This document shows, one piece after another, positions 18,280 through 27,864 of a stretch of DNA of 64,000 nt. The stretch's first letter is position 1. Every line of letters starts with the position of its first letter. A program made the translations under genes and the position numbers. The notes beneath the pieces are model-generated. The model made no database searches, was not told where the DNA came from, and saw only the letters and a list, made by a program, of their open reading frames with translations. This stretch comes from Achromobacter marplatensis (GTDB lineage: Bacteria > Pseudomonadota > Gammaproteobacteria > Burkholderiales > Burkholderiaceae_B), in assembly GCF_002209535.1 (NCBI RefSeq), contig NZ_NJIG01000006.1, positions 1-64,000 on the forward strand. The letters are read 5' to 3'.

Positions 18280-19938
18280 TTACTTCCAGAACGGCTTGCT
18301 GCGCGCCAGGTTATCGAAGGCTTTCTGCGCTTCGACGGCCAGCTCGTCCAGGCGTGCGCTGATCCAGCCCAGCGCGAACCAGGCTTGCGGGTGCGTGGCC
18401 GTACATGACTCGTAGTATTCCTTGGCGACGGCCAGGTCGTTGATTTCGCCCAGCACGTCCTGCACCTTGGACAGCAGCTTGCGGTAGCCGCGCAGCTTGC
18501 CCGAGGGCAACAGCGATTCCGCAAACGCCAGGCTGTAGCGCAGTCGCTTGCCGCGCTTGCGCAGCTCGTGTCGCGTGGGGATGTCCAGCGTGGCGAACTG
18601 CGTGCCCTGGTCGGCCACCTTGCTGTGCCAGCGATGCAGGCGGCGCGCCAATTGCTTGTGCAGGCGCTGCGGATCGGGTTCCGGCGCCAGCATGGGGATG
18701 ATGGTGGGCTTGACGCTGGGGCCGGCCACGCCGCCTTCCAGGCGGATGGCAGGCTCGGGCGCCGCGTCGCTGGGCGTGCCGTTGGCGATGGTCTGGCCAT
18801 TGCCGGCGGGCACCGCAGGCGGCACATCCAGGCTCCACTCCAGCAGTTCCAGCAACCAGGCCTGGAAGGCCTTGCCGCCGGCAATGGTCTGGGCGTCTTG
18901 TTCGGGCGGCGCGGCTTCCATCGGAATCACGGGCATGCCGGCGCGGATCAGCGCGGGCGCCACGGTTTCGTTCAGCACGTCCTGGTCGCGGTTGGCGCCG
19001 AAGGCGGCGAAGTGCGTGCGCACGCCTTGCAGCATGGCGTCAGGCACCGGCGCGATCCAGCCGTCGAAGAGTTTCCAGGCCGACCGCAGGCGGCGCACGC
19101 CCACGCGCAGCTGGTGCACGTGTTCGGAGTTGCCGGCGCGATAGACGCCTTCCGTGTCCACTTCGGCCAGCACCGCAGCGTTGCGCGCGATCTGGTCCAG
19201 GCATTCCGCGGCGATGCGGCCCATTGCCTGCGACGGCGTCATGTCGTCGCGCAGCTTCACGGCGGCCGCGCCGCGCGGCGCCCAGAACTGGGCGATGGCC
19301 TGGGCGCGGCGGGCTTCCTGATCGTCGCCGGGGAGGGCGTCCACATCGGCCAGGCGTTGCGCCAACTGGGCCAGCGCGTCACCGCGTTCGGATTTGCTGC
19401 GCGGGTCCAGCACGAGGCTGTGGCGCTGCTGCCAGCCGCGTGCGCAGGCAAAGATGGCGGCAGGGCGGCCCGACACCAGTTCGAATTCCAGTTCCGAGAT
19501 GGGCAGTTCCAATGGGCCGGCGCGCAGGATGCCGGTGTCGTACGCAAGCTCTACGGTGCCAAAGCGCGTGCGGACCTTGCGCAGCAGGCGCTGCACATCG
19601 GTTTCGTAGCGCAGGCCAAGTTCGCCCTTGATGGCGGCAAGCGCCGCTTCGACTTCCGTGCCGGCATACACCGACAGGTCCAGCACGGGGCCTGGGCGCG
19701 GGTGGTTCAGTTCAATCCGGGTGATGGCGTTGATGCCGGGCATCTTCAGCGTCTGGACCCAGTCGCGGCCCTCCTGGCGCAGCCGGATGGCGATGCGCGC
19801 CCGCGCGAGTTCGCGTTCGGGCGTGTCGAAATACATGGCATGCAGGCGGATGCGCGTGGCCTCGCGTTGCTTGATCTCTCGCAGCACGGCCTGGCGCGAA
19901 GCCGTGGGCACGTGCAGTTTCAATTCCTGTTCCGACAT
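18280..19938 (-). CDS. CYTH-CHAD domain inorganic triphosphatase-like protein
   Basis: 552 residues. The N-terminal CYTH domain opens with the ExExK-type EQELKL motif and includes YFDTPERELARARIAIRLR, the tunnel of acidic and basic residues that binds triphosphate. The C-terminal CHAD domain, a helical His-rich polyphosphate-binding fold, starts near residue 235 (VHQLRVGVRRLRSAWKLF) and includes HELRKRGKRLRYSLAF. E. coli YgiF with this architecture hydrolyses tripolyphosphate. Alone in its transcription unit; the phn genes lie beyond it. Confidence 0.9.
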   Translation of the reverse strand: MSEQELKLHVPTASRQAVLREIKQREATRIRLHAMYFDTPERELARARIAIRLRQEGRDWVQTLKMPGINAITRIELNHPRPGPVLDLSVYAGTEVEAALAAIKGELGLRYETDVQRLLRKVRTRFGTVELAYDTGILRAGPLELPISELEFELVSGRPAAIFACARGWQQRHSLVLDPRSKSERGDALAQLAQRLADVDALPGDDQEARRAQAIAQFWAPRGAAAVKLRDDMTPSQAMGRIAAECLDQIARNAAVLAEVDTEGVYRAGNSEHVHQLRVGVRRLRSAWKLFDGWIAPVPDAMLQGVRTHFAAFGANRDQDVLNETVAPALIRAGMPVIPMEAAPPEQDAQTIAGGKAFQAWLLELLEWSLDVPPAVPAGNGQTIANGTPSDAAPEPAIRLEGGVAGPSVKPTIIPMLAPEPDPQRLHKQLARRLHRWHSKVADQGTQFATLDIPTRHELRKRGKRLRYSLAFAESLLPSGKLRGYRKLLSKVQDVLGEINDLAVAKEYYESCTATHPQAWFALGWISARLDELAVEAQKAFDNLARSKPFWK

Positions 19939-20075
19939 GGCGGTGGGTGTCCAACGGCAAAAGCCGAGATCTTAATCAACCGGGGGGCGGGATTTGATGA
20001 CGGTTCATATTTTGTTCACATTGAGCATAGACGTGAACGCGCGTCGCGGACAAGCGAAGGCGCATGCCACGCAAG

Positions 20076-20105
20076 AAAAAACGCCGCCCCTTTGCAAGGG
20101 CGGCG
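20076..20105 (-). terminator. Terminator of the phn operon
   Basis: On the minus strand a CGCCGCCC/GGGCGGCG stem is followed by six U residues (complement of A at 20076-20081), about 50 bases past the last permease gene. Confidence 0.85.
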
Positions 20106-20154
20106 CCAAGGAGCGCTGGTCAGGGGAAACCGACAAGCGTAAAAGGGGACGCGA

Positions 20155-20979
20155 TTAAAGAATGCGTTTGCGCGCCTGGGTGATGATGATTTCGGCCAAT
20201 ACGACCACCACGAAGATCGCGGCCAGCACCAGGGCGACGCGGTCCCACTGGAACAGGTTCAACGCGGTGTCCAGCGCCATGCCGATGCCGCCGGCGCCCA
20301 CCAGCCCCAGCACGGCCGATTCGCGCACGTTGATGTCCCAGCGCAGCAGCACGATGGACCAGAACGCCGGGCGGATCTGCGGCCAGTAGGCGTACCACAG
20401 CACCGATGCCTTGCTGGCGCCGGTGGCGGTCACCGCCTCGATGGGGCCGCGCTGCGCTTCTTCGATGGCTTCGCCCACCAGCTTGCCCACGAAGCCGATC
20501 GAGCGGAACGCGATGGCCAGCGTGCCGGCGAGCGCGCCCGGCCCGAAGATGGCGATGAACAGCAGCGCCCAGACCAGCGAATTGACCGAGCGGCTGGACA
20601 CCAGGATCAGCCGGGCCAGCATGTTGATGGTTTTGCTGGGCGTCAGGTTGTTGGCCGCAAGCAGGCCCACCGGCACCGCCATGAAGACGGACAGGATGGT
20701 GCCCAGGGTGGCGATGTGCAGCGTTTCGATCAGCGCGTTGTGCACGCCGTCCGGGTAGTAGGCCCAGTCGATCGGCCACATGCGGCGGAACAGGTCGGCC
20801 ATCTGCTCGGGCGCGTCATACAGGAACTCCGGTATGACTTCGACGCCGCGGATGGCCTGGACGATGGCGGCCACGACCAGCAGGTACAGCGCGAAGCGCA
20901 GCAGCCGCTGGCCCATGCTGTAGCGCTGCCACACGCGCGGCGAACCCGCCGGGTTCAGGGTGGAGGCATGGACGTTCAT
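20155..20979 (-). CDS. phnE: PhnE-type ABC permease (second)
   Basis: Inner-membrane permease for phosphonate, phosphite or a phosphate ester; 274 residues with about six hydrophobic helices. The cytoplasmic EAA-like loop reads GEAIEEAQRGPIEAVTATGAS and the NVRESAVLGLVGAGGIG block is typical of PhnE. It overlaps the upstream permease gene by ATGA and ends the operon before a strong terminator. Two different permeases suggest a heterodimeric channel. Confidence 0.92.
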   Translation of the reverse strand: MNVHASTLNPAGSPRVWQRYSMGQRLLRFALYLLVVAAIVQAIRGVEVIPEFLYDAPEQMADLFRRMWPIDWAYYPDGVHNALIETLHIATLGTILSVFMAVPVGLLAANNLTPSKTINMLARLILVSSRSVNSLVWALLFIAIFGPGALAGTLAIAFRSIGFVGKLVGEAIEEAQRGPIEAVTATGASKASVLWYAYWPQIRPAFWSIVLLRWDINVRESAVLGLVGAGGIGMALDTALNLFQWDRVALVLAAIFVVVVLAEIIITQARKRIL

Positions 20980-21860
20980 TCTTCCACCTCCGCCTTGCGC
21001 GCCGCCGGCGGCTTGGTCGAGCCGATGCCGCGGGCACCCGCGAAACGGCCTTGCAGGATGCGGTCAAAGCCCAGGTTGTCCAGGAACACGGCGCGCACGA
21101 AGCCTGCGAGGATTTCGCCCAGCATGATGATGGCGATCAGCGTCAGCAGGATGGCGCTGACGAAGTCGTAATCAAAGCGCTGGAAGGCCGAGAACAGTGT
21201 GCCGCCCACGCCGCCCGCACCCACGATCCCCACCATGGTGGAGTTGCGCAGGTTGGAGTCGAACTGGTAGGTGGCAAAGCCGATGAAGCGGGCGAACACC
21301 TGCGGCAGCACGCCGAAGATGATGACGTTGGCGAACGAGGCGCCGCTTGCGCGCACCGCTTCCACCTGCTTGAGCGAGATTTCTTCGATGGCCTCGGTGA
21401 ATAGCTTGCCGATAAAGCCGATGGAGGCCACCGTCAGCGCCAGGATGCCGGCCAGTGCGCCAAAGCCCACGGCCTTGACGAACAGGATGGCGACGATGAC
21501 CGGGTGCAGGGCGCGGCACAGCGCCACCAGCGAACGCGCGGGCCACGACACCCAGGCAGGCATCATGTTGCGCGCGCCCAAAAGGCCCACGGGCAGCGCA
21601 AACAGGATGCCCAGCACCGAGGCCAGCACCGCGATTTCCAGGCTTTCCGCGATGCCCTTCCACAAGGTCGCGGGTTTTTCGAAATTGGGCGGGAACATGC
21701 GCGAAAGAAACGTCGACGCGTGTCCCATGCCGGTTTCAAAGCGTGCCCAGCTGAAATCCAGCTGCGCGCCGGCGTAGATGGTGTAGATCACCAGCAACAC
21801 CAGGCCCGCCTTGGCGCGCCCGGACATGGCGAAGGGGCGGTTGCCCCGGGGGTGCGTCAT
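20976..21860 (-). CDS. phnE: PhnE-type ABC permease (first)
   Basis: Permease partner, 294 residues. ATG 21860 forms an ATGA overlap with the phnC stop; a TTG at 21869 is also in frame but less likely. The loop [21 protein letters not shown] and the block [18 protein letters not shown] match PhnE. It aligns in pattern with the second permease, consistent with an old duplication. Confidence 0.92.
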   Translation of the reverse strand: MTHPRGNRPFAMSGRAKAGLVLLVIYTIYAGAQLDFSWARFETGMGHASTFLSRMFPPNFEKPATLWKGIAESLEIAVLASVLGILFALPVGLLGARNMMPAWVSWPARSLVALCRALHPVIVAILFVKAVGFGALAGILALTVASIGFIGKLFTEAIEEISLKQVEAVRASGASFANVIIFGVLPQVFARFIGFATYQFDSNLRNSTMVGIVGAGGVGGTLFSAFQRFDYDFVSAILLTLIAIIMLGEILAGFVRAVFLDNLGFDRILQGRFAGARGIGSTKPPAARKAEVEE

Positions 21861-22627
21861 TCCAGCCAAGACTCGCCTCCGTAGATCGTCTTGAGCATGG
21901 TCGCGTCCAGTCCCTGGCCGTCGCCGTCATACACCACGTGCCCGCCGGACATGCCGACGATGCGGGTGGCGTAGCGACGCGCCAGTTCGACGTCGTGGAT
22001 GTTCACGATGACGGGAATACCGGTGGCGCTGCCCTGAACGGACAGCAGCTCCATGATTTCCACCGAGGTCTTGGGATCCAGCGACGACGTCGGTTCGTCC
22101 GCCAGCAGCAGCTGCGGCCGCTGCATCAGCGCGCGGGCGATGCCCACCCGCTGGCGCTGCCCGCCCGACAGCGCATCGGCGCGCTGGTCGGCAAAGCCGG
22201 CCAGGCCGACGGTATCCAGCAGCTTGTAGGCATGCTCGATGTCTTCGGGTTCGAAGCGGCGCATCCAGGCCTTCAGGGCGGAGGTGTAGCCCAGCCGCCC
22301 CGTCAGCAGGTTTTCCATGACGGTCAGGCGTTCGACCAGGTTGTATTCCTGGAACACCATGCCGATGCGCCGGCGCGCGCGGCGCAGCGACGCGCCGCGC
22401 ACGCGAGCCAGATCCACGGAACCGTCCTTGGACTGCAGCACGATCTCGCCCTGGGTGGGTTCGATCAGCCGGTTGATGCAGCGCAGAAGCGTGCTCTTGC
22501 CGGTGCCGGAGGGGCCAATGATGGCGGTCAGTCCTTGACCGGCGATTTCAAGGTTGATGCCATTGAGAACCGGCCGGCCGGCCCGGTATTCCTTGACCAG
22601 GCCGGAAATGCGTAGCGACGTCGTCAT
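21857..22627 (-). CDS. phnC: Phosphonate/phosphite ABC transporter ATPase
   Basis: Energising subunit, 256 residues, typical PhnC length. Walker A is [10 protein letters not shown], the signature is [17 protein letters not shown], and Walker B is [12 protein letters not shown]. The PhnC-specific [24 protein letters not shown]-loop block is present. It lies between phnD (6 bases upstream) and the first phnE. Confidence 0.95.
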   Translation of the reverse strand: MTTSLRISGLVKEYRAGRPVLNGINLEIAGQGLTAIIGPSGTGKSTLLRCINRLIEPTQGEIVLQSKDGSVDLARVRGASLRRARRRIGMVFQEYNLVERLTVMENLLTGRLGYTSALKAWMRRFEPEDIEHAYKLLDTVGLAGFADQRADALSGGQRQRVGIARALMQRPQLLLADEPTSSLDPKTSVEIMELLSVQGSATGIPVIVNIHDVELARRYATRIVGMSGGHVVYDGDGQGLDATMLKTIYGGESWLE

Positions 22628-22633
22628 GCTGGA

Positions 22634-23632
22634 TTACTTCTTGCTCTTGGCGGATTCGCGGTCGTAGGCGGCGCGGTTGAAGCTTTCGCCACCCGATTCA
22701 GCCACTTGGCGGACGATGGCCCAGTCCTTCTGATAGGTCACCGGATAGAAGCGGTCGGCGCCGTCGAAGGCCTTCGACATCTCCGCGGGGAAGCGGTAGT
22801 CGTAGAAGCACTTGAGCATCTGGTCGCGGAACTTCGGCTCCAGGTCATGCGCGTAGGCGAACGACGAGGTGGGGAATTTCTCGCTCTTGTAGATCACGCG
22901 GAAGTCGGCTTCCTTGACCTGGCCGCGTTCGACCATGCGCTTGAACACGTCGGAGGCCACGGCGGCGGCGTCATAGTCGCCGGAGTTCACGCCCATGACG
23001 GACTGGTCGTGCTTGCCCGAGAAGACCACCTTGTAGTCCTTGTCCGGCGTCAGGCCTTCCTTGGGGAAGAGCGCCACGGGCGCCATGTGGCCCGAGTTCG
23101 AGGACGGCGCGGTGTGCGCCAGCTTCTTGCCCTTCAAGTCGGTCAGCTTCTGGTAGGGGCTGTCCTTCTTGACGATGACGATCAGGTTGTAGCCCTGGAA
23201 ACCGTCGGCATAGCCCTTGACGGCGAACGGCACGGCGCCGGCGATGTTCACGGCGAACGCGGTCGGGCCGGTCGAAAAGCCGCCCACGTGCAGGCGGCCC
23301 GAGCGCATGGCTTCGATTTCGGCGGCGTTGCTTTGTACCTGGTAGAACACGACGCGCTTGCCCGTGCATTCGGACAGGTGTTTGGTGAACGGCTTGAAGA
23401 TGTCTTCGTAGACCGCCGGGTCTTCGACCGGGGTGTAGGTGAACACCAGGGTCGACGGCGTCTTCTGCTTGGAAGCGTCGGTGGGGGTATCGGCCACCAG
23501 ATCGTTATTGGCGTCGCAATACATCTGGTCCAGGTCGCCCCGGTTGGAGCAGGTGTCGGCGGCGTGGGCGGCGGTGCCGCCAACGGCGAACGCGGCCAGG
23601 GCGGCCGCTTGCAATAGACGCATTGCGTGCAT
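22634..23632 (-). CDS. phnD: PhnD-like phosphonate/phosphite-binding protein with Ca-loop-like N-terminus
   Basis: Periplasmic binding protein, 332 residues; signal peptide to about TAAHA-AD (residue ~25). GGAGA precedes ATG 23632; an upstream frame extension is not supported. The PhnD core is evident (LHVGGFSTGPTAFAVN, LKGKKLAHTAPSSNSGHMAP). Before it is an unusual mature N-terminus of ~30 residues with two Cys and an acidic D-x-N-x-D-x-x-x-D loop (CDANNDLVADTPTD) like Ca-binding loops. No C-P lyase genes are nearby, so the ligand may be phosphite or a simple phosphonate or phosphate ester. Confidence 0.88.
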   Translation of the reverse strand: MHAMRLLQAAALAAFAVGGTAAHAADTCSNRGDLDQMYCDANNDLVADTPTDASKQKTPSTLVFTYTPVEDPAVYEDIFKPFTKHLSECTGKRVVFYQVQSNAAEIEAMRSGRLHVGGFSTGPTAFAVNIAGAVPFAVKGYADGFQGYNLIVIVKKDSPYQKLTDLKGKKLAHTAPSSNSGHMAPVALFPKEGLTPDKDYKVVFSGKHDQSVMGVNSGDYDAAAVASDVFKRMVERGQVKEADFRVIYKSEKFPTSSFAYAHDLEPKFRDQMLKCFYDYRFPAEMSKAFDGADRFYPVTYQKDWAIVRQVAESGGESFNRAAYDRESAKSKK

Positions 23633-23735
23633 GGTTTGTCTCCTCTTGTGGGATGAATTTGAATATTTGCTGAATTCAACCACACAAGCGGGGACGGGCA
23701 CACTTGGGAAAGTCCCTGCCTTTCTTTTCGTGTTT

Positions 23736-23783
23736 TGTTCGAATTGTTCGCTTTATGTTCGTTTGTTTGCGATCAATCGAACA
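23736..23783. promoter_or_regulatory. TGTTCG repeat cluster upstream of phnD
   Basis: Three direct TGTTCG copies (23736-23741, 23745-23750, 23756-23761) and one inverted CGAACA (23778-23783) lie between the IclR gene and phnD. IclR-family proteins bind such short direct and inverted repeats, so this is a good candidate operator for the adjacent regulator. Confidence 0.5.
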
Positions 23784-23838
23784 AGCCCGACACCGGGTCC
23801 GAGCCGGACCCGGGGGCCAGACCCGAGCCAACTCCGTG

Positions 23839-24654
23839 TCAGGCCCGGTAGCCGAGCTTGCGCGAGATCTCCTGCGCGCAGGCCAGCAGCGGCCGGGCAA
23901 TGGCGCCGTCCCAGCTCACGTCGAACAGGCCCGTCGGCCCCAGGCTGGTCAGCCCCAGGACGATGTTGCCGGTGTTGTCGAACACGGGCACCGACAAGGC
24001 GTCCACGCCCGGCAGCGGGTTGCCCAGCGCGCGGGCCATGCCGTGCACGCGGATGTCGGCCAACTGGGCTTCGATGTTGGCGCGCGAGGCCTTGCGTGGG
24101 GGCGGCACGCTGGCGATGACGGCCGTATCGCCCTCTTCGCGGGCGATGTAGTGCTCGCTGACCTTGGGCGGCAGCCAGGCCGCGAATACCAGGCCGGTGG
24201 CGGTGTGCAGCATGGACATCACGGTGCCCTTGCGCATGTTCACGTGCACCGGGTAGCTGGCTTCGGTCATGTGGATCATGGTGGGCCCGTGCGAGCCCAG
24301 CACCGCGATGCCCAGCGTATGGCCGATCTCGGATTGCAGCTTGGCGATCTCGGGCATGGCGATGCGCACCGGGTCCAGCCGTTGCAGGCTGACCAGGCCC
24401 ATCTGCAAGGCGAAGGGGCCCAGCTCGTACTGGCCGGTGATGGCGTCTTGCTGCACCAGGCCCACGCGGATGAAGCTGACCAGGTAGGGATGCGCCTTGG
24501 CGGACGTCATGCCGGCGCCCGCAGCCAGGTCGCGCAGGGTCAGGGGCTTGGCGGCGTCGACCAGGGCGGCCAGCAGCGGCACGCCAACTTCGATGGACTG
24601 GATGCTGCGGCGGCCGTCGTTGGCGGCGGGGGCGGGAGTCTTGGTGGTGGCCAC
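23839..24654 (-). CDS. IclR-family transcriptional regulator
   Basis: 271 residues: N-terminal winged helix (LTLRDLAAGAGMTSAKAHPYLVSF, residues ~38-62) and a C-terminal GAF-like effector domain (GHTLGIAVLGSHGPTMIHM; DALSVPVFDNTGNIVLGL). It starts with GTG at 24654, with GAGG upstream, 12 bases after the HAD gene. It probably governs the phnDCEE importer immediately downstream; the effector is unknown. Confidence 0.88.
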   Translation of the reverse strand: MATTKTPAPAANDGRRSIQSIEVGVPLLAALVDAAKPLTLRDLAAGAGMTSAKAHPYLVSFIRVGLVQQDAITGQYELGPFALQMGLVSLQRLDPVRIAMPEIAKLQSEIGHTLGIAVLGSHGPTMIHMTEASYPVHVNMRKGTVMSMLHTATGLVFAAWLPPKVSEHYIAREEGDTAVIASVPPPRKASRANIEAQLADIRVHGMARALGNPLPGVDALSVPVFDNTGNIVLGLTSLGPTGLFDVSWDGAIARPLLACAQEISRKLGYRA

Positions 24655-24666
24655 GGTGTGCGGACC

Positions 24667-25491
24667 TCAGGCCGGTTGCGCGTGCAACTGCGGGGCCTGG
24701 CGGGCCGCCAGCAGCCGGTTCGCCATTTCGACGAAACCCGCGCCGCCGTGGAAGGCGGCGACAAAGGCGGGGCGATGCGTCAGGCGATGCAGCTGGGCCT
24801 GGATGTTGGCCACGCCGACTGAAATCGGGAAGTACGCGAACATGGGTTCGTCGTTGGGCGAATCGCCGATGAACAGCGTGCTGTCCAGGGCGCTGGCCAC
24901 GTCCGCGCCGAATTCGCGCTGGAACATGGTGCGGGTCATGGTCAGCTTGTCGTAGTCGCCGAACCAGCCGTTGACGTGGATCGAACTGACTTTGGCCTGG
25001 GCGCCGGCGTCGTGGAAGATCTGGACGATCTTGCTGATGGCCGAGTCGGGCAGGGCGGGCACGTCTTCGCAGAAGTCGATGGCCAGGTCGGCCACACGGT
25101 AGTCCTGGTCGCTGGCGACGGCCGAGCCCGGCACTTCGGCCAGGACGCGGGCGCGGATCGCGTCGAGCTGCTTGCGGCTGGCCTGGCGCGAGGCGGCGTC
25201 CGTCCAGTAATGGGTCGTCATGCGGCGGGCCTGGCGGTCGTAGGCGTAGTAGAAGGCGCCGTTCTCCCCCACCACGGCGCGCACGGGCCACATGCGGGCG
25301 ATATGGTCGCACCAGCCAGCTGGGCGGCCGGTGATCGGCACCACCTGGATGCCCGCCTGTTCCAGGCGCTCCAGCGCGGCGTAGGCGTCGGCCGGCAGGC
25401 GGCCTTCGGTGGTCAGCGTGTCGTCGATGTCGGTCAGGACGACCCGAACCGCCGCGGCGACGGTCAAAGGCATGGCCGCAAGGGCTTGCAT
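24667..25491 (-). CDS. HAD-IIB (Cof-like) phosphatase
   Basis: Haloacid-dehalogenase-type phosphatase, 274 residues. Motif I is LTDIDDTLT, motif II the ITGRPAGW region, and motif IV GDSPNDEPMF; a large C2-type cap lies between. GAGGAA precedes ATG 25491. Lying at the head of the IclR-phnDCEE block, it may dephosphorylate an imported phosphate ester. A role in true phosphonate breakdown is less likely, since it lacks features of phosphonoacetaldehyde hydrolase. Substrate unknown. Confidence 0.85.
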   Translation of the reverse strand: MQALAAMPLTVAAAVRVVLTDIDDTLTTEGRLPADAYAALERLEQAGIQVVPITGRPAGWCDHIARMWPVRAVVGENGAFYYAYDRQARRMTTHYWTDAASRQASRKQLDAIRARVLAEVPGSAVASDQDYRVADLAIDFCEDVPALPDSAISKIVQIFHDAGAQAKVSSIHVNGWFGDYDKLTMTRTMFQREFGADVASALDSTLFIGDSPNDEPMFAYFPISVGVANIQAQLHRLTHRPAFVAAFHGGAGFVEMANRLLAARQAPQLHAQPA

Positions 25492-25649
25492 GGGGTTTTT
25501 CCTCGTTGGGGACGTGATTTTTATGGGGGGATCTCCGGCCGAAAGTTTAACCGGATGGCCCGGCTGGACGCCGTTCTGGCGGCCCGATAGGGGATCCGGC
25601 GCCAGGGGCGGTAAAATCCGGGCTTTCCCGCCTGGTTTGCGTGCCCGCC

Positions 25650-26828
25650 ATGTCCGTCCAGTTGTCCTCTTTGCCCGGCTCCGAGCCGGAATCCTTCGGT
25701 ATCGCTTCCGTTGCCGAGATCATCGCCGAGCTGCGCGCCGGCCGTATCGTCATTCTTGTTGACGAAGAAGACCGTGAAAATGAAGGCGACCTGGTCATGG
25801 CCGCCGAATTCGTCACGCCTGAAGCCATCAACTTCATGGTGACCCACGGCCGCGGCCTGGTGTGCCTGACGCTGACCGAAGAGCGCTGCCGCCAACTCGA
25901 GCTGCCCATGATGGCGGCCCGTAACGGTACGCGATACGGCACCAATTTCACGCAGTCGATCGAAGCCGCCGTGGGCGTCGAAACCGGTATTTCGGCCGCC
26001 GACCGCGCCCGCACCATTCAGGTGGCGGTGGCGCGCGACGCCAAGCCGGCCGACCTGGTCCAGCCTGGCCACATCTTCCCCGTGCGGGCGGTGCCCGGCG
26101 GCGTGCTGGTGCGCGCCGGCCACACCGAAGCTGGCTGCGATCTGACCGCCATGGCCGGCCTGACGCCCGCCGCGGTGATCTGCGAAATCCTCAAGCCGGA
26201 CGGCACCATGGCCCGCCTGCCGGACCTGGTGGAATTCGGCCGCCAGCACAACCTGAAGATCGGCACGATCGCCGACCTGATCCAATACCGCAGCGAACAC
26301 GAATCCATCGTCAAGCGCGTGGGCAAGCGCCCCATGCAGACGGCCTGGGGCACCTTCGAGGCCGTGGCCTATGAAGACGCGGCCACCGGCTCCGCCCATT
26401 TGGCGCTGGTGCATGGTAACGTGAGCCCCGACGTCGAAACGCTGGTGCGCGTGCACGAGCCGGCCTCCGTGCTGGACGTGCTGGATACCGGCGCCAGCCC
26501 GCATAGCTGGGGCGTGGCGCAAGCCCTGCAGGCCATTGCAGCCGCTCCGGCCGGGGTGCTGGTGTTGATGAACTGCCAATCGTCCACCGAGCACCTGTTC
26601 GGCCAGATCGCCGGCTGGAACGACCCGAAGGCCCAGGCCGACGCGGCCGCCAGCACGGACCGTTTCGGCCTGCGCACTTACGGCATCGGCGCCCAGATCC
26701 TGCGCGACCTGAATGTGGGCCAGATGAAGCTGCTGGCCCGGCCGCGCAAGATGCCCAGCATGGCGGGCTTTTCGCTCACCATTACGGGTTACGATTGCGA
26801 CCCGCAGAATACTCCCGCAACACACTGA
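25650..26828 (+). CDS. ribB: 3,4-dihydroxy-2-butanone-4-phosphate synthase fused to degenerate GTP cyclohydrolase II (RibBX type)
   Basis: Riboflavin synthesis. Residues ~20-210 form RibB, converting ribulose-5-phosphate to the four-carbon unit and formate. Motifs are [26 protein letters not shown] and [14 protein letters not shown]. The second half occupies the RibA position but the three zinc Cys and GTP-binding motifs are missing; where active enzymes have VHSxCxTGD the sequence reads [14 protein letters not shown]. Such fusions were termed RibBX in other proteobacteria. ATG 25650 follows an in-frame GTG at 25641. A separate ribA elsewhere is implied. ribH follows after 10 bases. Confidence 0.93.
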   Translation: MSVQLSSLPGSEPESFGIASVAEIIAELRAGRIVILVDEEDRENEGDLVMAAEFVTPEAINFMVTHGRGLVCLTLTEERCRQLELPMMAARNGTRYGTNFTQSIEAAVGVETGISAADRARTIQVAVARDAKPADLVQPGHIFPVRAVPGGVLVRAGHTEAGCDLTAMAGLTPAAVICEILKPDGTMARLPDLVEFGRQHNLKIGTIADLIQYRSEHESIVKRVGKRPMQTAWGTFEAVAYEDAATGSAHLALVHGNVSPDVETLVRVHEPASVLDVLDTGASPHSWGVAQALQAIAAAPAGVLVLMNCQSSTEHLFGQIAGWNDPKAQADAAASTDRFGLRTYGIGAQILRDLNVGQMKLLARPRKMPSMAGFSLTITGYDCDPQNTPATH

Positions 26829-26838
26829 AGGCCGACAC

Positions 26839-27369
26839 ATGAACCCTTACATCCTTACCCCCGACCTGAACGGCGAAGGGCTGCACATCGGCATCGTACG
26901 CGCCCGCTTCAATGAAGAAATCGGCCAGGCCGAACTCGAAGCGTGCCTGAAGGAACTGGCCGAACTGGGCGTGGACGAGCGCGACGTGATGGTCGCCACC
27001 GTTCCCGGCGCCCTGGAACTGGGCGTGGCCCTGTCCCACATGGCCGAAACGTTTGAATTCGACGCCTTGATCGCGCTGGGCGCCGTCATCCGTGGCGAGA
27101 CCTATCACTTTGAAGTGGTCAGCAATGAAATGGCCATGGCAATCACCCGTATCTCCCTGGAAACCGGCATCCCCGTCGCAAACGGCGTGTTGACCGTCGA
27201 CACCGACGAGCAGGCGCAAGCCCGCGCCGCCGGCAAGGGCCGCGATTGCGCTCAGGTGGCCGTTGAAATGGCCAACCTGGTGGCGGCGCTGGAACCTGAG
27301 GAAGAAGACGAAGACGACGAAGACGAGGACGAAGATTTTGACGACGAAGAAGACGACGACCAGCGCTGA
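26839..27369 (+). CDS. ribH: 6,7-dimethyl-8-ribityllumazine synthase with acidic tail
   Basis: Penultimate riboflavin step: condenses the four-carbon phosphate with the ribitylaminopyrimidine. Residues 1-~153 are the full enzyme ([31 protein letters not shown]). The last ~25 residues are almost only Glu/Asp ([12 protein letters not shown] and beyond), an extension absent from the standard enzyme. The acidic tail coding sequence overlaps the probable nusB start by 32 bases. Confidence 0.95.
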   Translation: MNPYILTPDLNGEGLHIGIVRARFNEEIGQAELEACLKELAELGVDERDVMVATVPGALELGVALSHMAETFEFDALIALGAVIRGETYHFEVVSNEMAMAITRISLETGIPVANGVLTVDTDEQAQARAAGKGRDCAQVAVEMANLVAALEPEEEDEDDEDEDEDFDDEEDDDQR

Positions 27370-27847
27370 TAGCGCGGCGCAAGCCCGCGCCAATGCGCGC
27401 AGCGCCCGCCGCCGTGCACGCGAATTCGCACTGCAGGGCGTGTACGCGTGGCTGCTGCGCGGTGGCGAAGGCACGCAAGACGCCGGCGAGATCGATGCCC
27501 ACCTGCGCGACACCGAGGATTTTTCCGAGGCCGACGCGCAGTGGTTCAAGACCTTGCTGCACGGCGTCCTGCGCGAAGCGCCCGCGTTGCGCGAGCGGTT
27601 CACGCCTTACGTCGACCGCCCGCTGGCCGAGCTGTCGCCCGTTGAGCATGGCATCCTGCTGATCGGCAGCTTCGAACTGATTCATCATGTCGAAGTGCCG
27701 TACAAGGTCGCCATCAATGAAGCCGTTGAACTTGCCAAATCGTTTGGCGGCACCGACGGCTTCAAGTTCGTCAACGGCGTGCTCGACAAGCTGGCTGCCG
27801 ACGTGCGTGCGAACGAGGTCCAGGCCGCCGCCCAACAGCGGCGCTGA
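27338..27847 (+). CDS. nusB: Transcription antitermination factor NusB
   Basis: RNA-binding helical protein that with NusE loads on boxA of rRNA leader transcripts. 169 residues from a TTG at 27338 ([15 protein letters not shown]...), the best start after the GAGG upstream. Core blocks are [46 protein letters not shown] and [33 protein letters not shown]. The first ~11 codons lie within ribH in another frame, encoding a Thr/Lys-rich tail there versus Asp/Glu in ribH. An in-frame ATG at 27263 also exists inside ribH. Confidence 0.88.
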   Translation: MTTKKTTTSADSAAQARANARSARRRAREFALQGVYAWLLRGGEGTQDAGEIDAHLRDTEDFSEADAQWFKTLLHGVLREAPALRERFTPYVDRPLAELSPVEHGILLIGSFELIHHVEVPYKVAINEAVELAKSFGGTDGFKFVNGVLDKLAADVRANEVQAAAQQRR

Positions 27848-27864
27848 CCCGCGCTTGCCGGACT

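Noticed and set aside
25492..25649. FMN riboswitch before ribB
   Set aside because: I looked for the conserved AGGG...ACCGGCGGTAA-type core. Only isolated GGCGGTAA-like bases occur, with no matching pairing elements.
25521..26840. Long minus-strand frame opposite ribB
   Set aside because: Antisense shadow of ribBX with no motif.
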